Positions 60,945 to 64,000 of a stretch of DNA of 64,000 nt are shown piece by piece (within the stretch, counting starts at the first letter, position 1; each line of letters begins with the position of its first letter). The position numbers were made by a program, and so were the translations under genes. The DNA comes from Nitrosopumilus sp. K4 (lineage in GTDB: Archaea > Thermoproteota > Nitrososphaeria > Nitrososphaerales > Nitrosopumilaceae): assembly GCF_018128925.1 (NCBI RefSeq), contig NZ_CP067007.1, positions 496,001 through 560,000 of the forward strand. The letters are read 5' to 3'. The notes beneath the pieces were generated by a model. It was not told the origin of the DNA. It did no database searches and saw only the letters and a list, made by a program, of their open reading frames with translations.

Positions 60945-62150
60945 TTCTGATTTGAATGAATTTCTGACTAGGATAGGGGCTATGAATATTGTTGCCATTA
61001 TGACAAAAATAATTGTAGAATAAATCTCGTCTGAAATAACGCTAAATGTAAGTCCAATTCCTGCTACGATAAATGCTACTTCTCCTCTTGGGATCATTCC
61101 GTACCCTATTCGTAATCCGCTTTGCTTACTCCTCAATAACACAGCTGCTGGAATTCCGCATCCTGCAATCTTGGAAAATACGCCTACTGCCAAAATCACT
61201 CCAAATAATATCCAGTTGATGGATGGTATCAGTGAAACGTCTACATGTGCACCGATTAACGCAAAAAATAACGGCGCAACGATAATCTTGAGTCTGTCTA
61301 CAAACCCTCTTACTTGTATGGCAAGTTTTGAGCCTGCTAGACCCATTCCTGCCGCAAATGCTCCTACGATTGGATTGAGTCCTACACTTGCAGCAATAGC
61401 TGCCAAACCAAACGCTGACCCTAAAGCCACTCCTTGTTTTGTAGCTCTTGCTTCAAGTGTTCTTGGCGAAGTTTGAGCTACTGCATGAACAATCTTTGGT
61501 AGTAAATACACTGCGGCAAGCAAAATCAAAAACCAAAATCCTATTTCTGTAACTGTTGTAAAGATTACAGATTCAATTGTTGGAATTGTTTTTAATGTTA
61601 TCAAAGATATTATTGCCGAAAGAATTGCAAGCCCTAACACATCATCTAGTACTGCTGCGTTTACCAGGATGTTACCTTCCTTTGATTTCTCTTTTCCTAT
61701 CTCTTCTAAAATGACAACTGAAATTGCAATACTTGTTGCACTCATCGTTGTCCCAACAATTATTGCAACTGTCCATTCAAGTCCCATCCAAATTGAAACG
61801 AAATATCCCAAAACAAGTGGGATTACTACTCCGCATATTCCGATTATTGCAGATTTTGGTCCTGCCTTGATCAAATCATGAAATGTGAAATGAAGTCCCG
61901 CTGAAAACAAAATTATGATTCCGGAAATTTGCCACAATCCCATCATCATTGCATTTAGTTCTACTATGGGTTTTCCAAAAATTGGTATTACTCCGCCTAA
62001 TGCAGTGGGGCCTAAAATAATCCCTGCTGCAACAAATCCTATAATTTCTGGAATTTTTAGACGTGTACATAACTTTCCTAAAAGTAGTGCGGGAATGACC
62101 AAAAACAGTACCCCTATGATTGTGGGTACTACATCAAAATCTGACACCAT
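60939..62150 (-). CDS. CPA2-type cation/proton antiporter (KefB-like)
   Basis: 403 residues, about 12-13 hydrophobic helices. GFVAAGIILGPTALGG, TMSATSIAISVVILEEIG and AVLDDVLGLAILSAI (ND/DD-type ion-binding motif near 160) are typical of the Na+/H+ exchanger fold. No C-terminal RCK/TrkA-N domain. Likely role: Na+/H+ or K+/H+ exchange for pH and salt homeostasis in a marine cell. Confidence 0.9.
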   Translation of the reverse strand: MVSDFDVVPTIIGVLFLVIPALLLGKLCTRLKIPEIIGFVAAGIILGPTALGGVIPIFGKPIVELNAMMMGLWQISGIIILFSAGLHFTFHDLIKAGPKSAIIGICGVVIPLVLGYFVSIWMGLEWTVAIIVGTTMSATSIAISVVILEEIGKEKSKEGNILVNAAVLDDVLGLAILSAIISLITLKTIPTIESVIFTTVTEIGFWFLILLAAVYLLPKIVHAVAQTSPRTLEARATKQGVALGSAFGLAAIAASVGLNPIVGAFAAGMGLAGSKLAIQVRGFVDRLKIIVAPLFFALIGAHVDVSLIPSINWILFGVILAVGVFSKIAGCGIPAAVLLRSKQSGLRIGYGMIPRGEVAFIVAGIGLTFSVISDEIYSTIIFVIMATIFIAPILVRNSFKSES

Positions 62151-62221
62151 TTTTGTTAACTTGTATTCATTACAAAAAAACGTTAATCTCTATTTACATG
62201 TGTGATATTCTTGATCATGGT

Positions 62222-62265
62222 CGTAGTTTGGCTTAAAACCCTGCAGGCTATATGCCTGATCTACG
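62222..62265. other. Nested inverted repeats upstream of thrS
   Basis: Outer arms CGTAG (62222-62226) and CTACG (62261-62265) enclose GTTT/AAAC (62226-62239 region) and CAGGC-TATAT-GCCTG (62244-62258). The 174-base gap between the antiporter and thrS holds nothing else recognisable. The structure lies upstream of the probable thrS promoter (TTTAATT near 62295), so it is more likely a small RNA or an operator than a leader. It lacks tRNA signatures. Confidence 0.3.
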
Positions 62266-62324
62266 TAAAAATCCCTCAATAAGCAGCCAAAGATTTAATT
62301 CAATTATTAATCGAGTTTCAAACT

Positions 62325-64000
62325 GTGCGAATATTACAACTTCACTGTGACAGCATAGAGTACACCCCTACAAAAAAAGAAATCAAAAGTGCTGAAGACA
62401 TTGTACCTGAAACAAAAAAACTAGAAGAAATTGTAGTTGCATTTGTGGCCATTGAAGATGGGGATGATTCGTCTGTTGCCCAAGATGCAATATCACAAAT
62501 TAAAAATTCTATGGAAAAAATCGGCTGCAAAAAATTATTGCTATATCCATATGCCCACCTAAGCTCAAATTTGGCAGCCCCCTCAATTGCTATGGCTTTA
62601 CTAAAGGAGATGGAATCTGCCGCATCTGACCTTGACGTGTCTCATTCTCCTTTCGGATGGACCAAGTCTTACAATGTTCAGGTAAAAGGCCACCCTCTAG
62701 CTGAAAGCTCCAAAGTAATCACAAAGGAATCTGGTGATGGAAAAGAAAAAGAGATTACTTCTGAAGCACTAAAAGGAGAATCTAAAATAAAATCATACTG
62801 GAAAATTTTATCCCCTGATGGAACAATGACTGATGTTTCAGAATTTAATTTTGCCAAGCATAAGAAACTAGAAATTCTTGCAAAATATGAATCTGCAAAA
62901 AAACGAAGTGTTGATGAACCTCCACCTCATGTTGCATTGATGAAAAAGATGGCTATTGCTGATTATGAACCTGCATCAGATTCTGGTAACATGAGATTTT
63001 TCCCAAATGGTCGTTTGATTAAATCCCTAATTGAAAGATATGTCACTGATAGAGTAAAAGAATATGGTGGATATGAGGTTGAAACCCCGATTATGTATGA
63101 CTCTCACCATCCGAGTATGGTTAGTTACTTTAACCGATTCCCTGCTAGGCAATACAATATTGACTCTGAAGGGAAGAAACTCTTCTTGAGGTTTGCTGCT
63201 TGCTTTGGGCAATTTCTAATGGCAAATGAATTCCAAATGTCTTACAAGAATTTGCCATATCGGCTCTATGAGCTAACTCGCTACAGCTTTAGACGTGAAC
63301 AATCTGGTGAACTCGTGGGTTTGAGAAGACTACGTGCATTTACCATGCCTGATTGTCATGCCTTCTGTAAAGATTTGAATCAGGCCATTGATGAAATTAA
63401 AGTTCGTTTTGACTTGTCTCGTGATGTTCTAAAAAATCTAGGGATTGAAGATTCTGATTATGAAATGGCAATTAGATTTACTGAAGACTTTTACAATGAT
63501 AACCATTCCTCGATTGAAGAATTAGTGAAAAAACACGGCAAACCAGTCTTAGTTGAAATGTGGAAAGAGAAATTCTTTTACTTTGTTTTAAAATGGGAAT
63601 TTAATTATGTAGATAATCTAGGAAAGGCATCGGCACTTTCTACTGATCAAATAGATGTAGAGAATGGAAATAGGTATGGGATAGAATTTGTAGATGAGAA
63701 CAACATTACTAAAAACCCCATAATATTGCATAATTCTCCTAGCGGTGCAATAGAACGAATAATCTATGCATTATTAGAAAAAGCAGCCAAAGATTCCAAA
63801 GAAGGAAAAAAACCACAGTTGCCATTGTGGCTTGCCCCTACACAAGTAAGGATTATTCCGTTAAAAGAAGAATTCTTTGATTTTTGCAATCAACTCTCAC
63901 AAAAAATATCTTCTCAAAATATTCGTGTAGACATTGATGATAGAAATGAAAGTATTGGTAAGAGGATTCGAGAAGCTGAAAAAGAATGGGTTCGTTATAT
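62325..64000 (+). CDS. thrS: Threonyl-tRNA synthetase, archaeal type (3' truncated by window end)
   Basis: 558 residues visible from GTG 62325; the gene continues past 64000. The N-terminal 140 residues (MRILQLHCDSIEYTPTKKEI..., LLYPYAHLSSNLA, SHSPFGWTKSYNV) are the archaeal DTD-like editing domain. The class II core follows: motif 2 LTRYSFRREQSGEL, MPDCHAFC and LWLAPTQVRIIP at the start of the anticodon domain. Motif 3 region around LHNSPSGAIERIIYALLE. Start: TTTAATT centred about 28 bases upstream, suggesting a leaderless message. Confidence 0.95.
   Translation, partial: MRILQLHCDSIEYTPTKKEIKSAEDIVPETKKLEEIVVAFVAIEDGDDSSVAQDAISQIKNSMEKIGCKKLLLYPYAHLSSNLAAPSIAMALLKEMESAASDLDVSHSPFGWTKSYNVQVKGHPLAESSKVITKESGDGKEKEITSEALKGESKIKSYWKILSPDGTMTDVSEFNFAKHKKLEILAKYESAKKRSVDEPPPHVALMKKMAIADYEPASDSGNMRFFPNGRLIKSLIERYVTDRVKEYGGYEVETPIMYDSHHPSMVSYFNRFPARQYNIDSEGKKLFLRFAACFGQFLMANEFQMSYKNLPYRLYELTRYSFRREQSGELVGLRRLRAFTMPDCHAFCKDLNQAIDEIKVRFDLSRDVLKNLGIEDSDYEMAIRFTEDFYNDNHSSIEELVKKHGKPVLVEMWKEKFFYFVLKWEFNYVDNLGKASALSTDQIDVENGNRYGIEFVDENNITKNPIILHNSPSGAIERIIYALLEKAAKDSKEGKKPQLPLWLAPTQVRIIPLKEEFFDFCNQLSQKISSQNIRVDIDDRNESIGKRIREAEKEWVRY

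Noticed and set aside
62180-62324. Short ORFs or leader peptide upstream of thrS
   Set aside because: ORFs of 21-32 codons exist, but they have no start context or recognisable sequence, and the probable thrS promoter lies downstream of them.
1-64000. tRNA, rRNA, CRISPR array, insertion sequence or transposase
   Set aside because: Scanning the gaps for T-arm signatures, regularly spaced repeats, terminal inverted repeats and transposase motifs gave nothing convincing. The larger gaps are short and AT-rich.

Overview
The window looks like a chromosome segment of a marine, low-GC, ammonia-oxidising thaumarchaeon (Nitrososphaerota, Nitrosopumilus/Nitrosarchaeum type). The evidence is archaeal information-processing genes (family-B DNA polymerase, Alba, Rpo6, S25e, deoxyhypusine synthase, archaeal-type MetRS and ThrRS), a methylmalonyl-CoA mutase/epimerase/MeaB set expected of the thaumarchaeal 3-hydroxypropionate/4-hydroxybutyrate cycle, a mini-parvulin of the NmPin/CsPinA type, a TackOD1-type zinc domain, very AT-rich DNA, and many leaderless starts with a TATA element about 26 bp upstream. 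The assignment is inference; no rRNA is present to anchor it.

Layout. 1-2.7 kb: end of a membrane protein, a DUF432-MscS pair and an endonuclease V-like protein. 2.7-12.5 kb: housekeeping (cysS, nadE, Rieske protein, ahcY, metG, a lipase-like hydrolase, a SelB-like factor with a ruined GTPase domain, nadM, a 39-residue zinc ribbon, ilvC, a cysteine-rich mini-protein). 12.1-18.5 kb: split methylmalonyl-CoA mutase (B12 subunit on the minus strand; MeaB, catalytic subunit and epimerase on the plus strand) around an M1 aminopeptidase. 18.5-26 kb, minus strand: CBS-HTH regulator, pyruvate phosphate dikinase with a lysine-rich tail, triosephosphate isomerase, SemiSWEET, PolB and dCMP deaminase. 26-31 kb: Hef-like helicase, parvulin, a lone receiver domain, a PNPOx-like flavoprotein and a TrmB regulator.

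31-42.3 kb is a divergent type IV pilus-like locus: a secretion ATPase and two GspF/ArlJ-type membrane proteins on one side; on the other a TackOD1 zinc protein fused to a degenerate nuclease-like domain, four class-III-signal pilins and an 882-residue membrane-anchored surface protein. No archaellum accessory genes are seen. A 12-bp palindrome sits in the shared promoter region.

42-52 kb: UbiA/MenA-type prenyltransferase, aldo-keto reductase, a 47-residue YHS protein, an asparagine-synthetase-like ATP-pyrophosphatase without glutaminase domain, HTH regulator, Alba, Rpo6 and a cyclophilin-like protein that share one perfectly palindromic TATA box, S25e, deoxyhypusine synthase, a CorA with four extra N-terminal membrane spans, and a CNNM/CorC-type protein. 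52-58.4 kb holds the most unusual metabolic block: a five-gene minus-strand operon of GNAT acyltransferase, metal-dependent amidohydrolase, a D-Ala-D-Ala-ligase-like ATP-grasp fused to an M20 peptidase, a gamma-glutamyltransferase homologue and an N-formylglutamate-amidohydrolase homologue. Together these suggest synthesis and trimming of an amide- or peptide-linked small molecule. 58.5-64 kb: a possible Ada-like mini-protein, a dicarboxylate symporter, a rhodanese without its cysteine, a CPA2 antiporter and the 5' part of thrS. I found no tRNA, rRNA, CRISPR array or insertion sequence.
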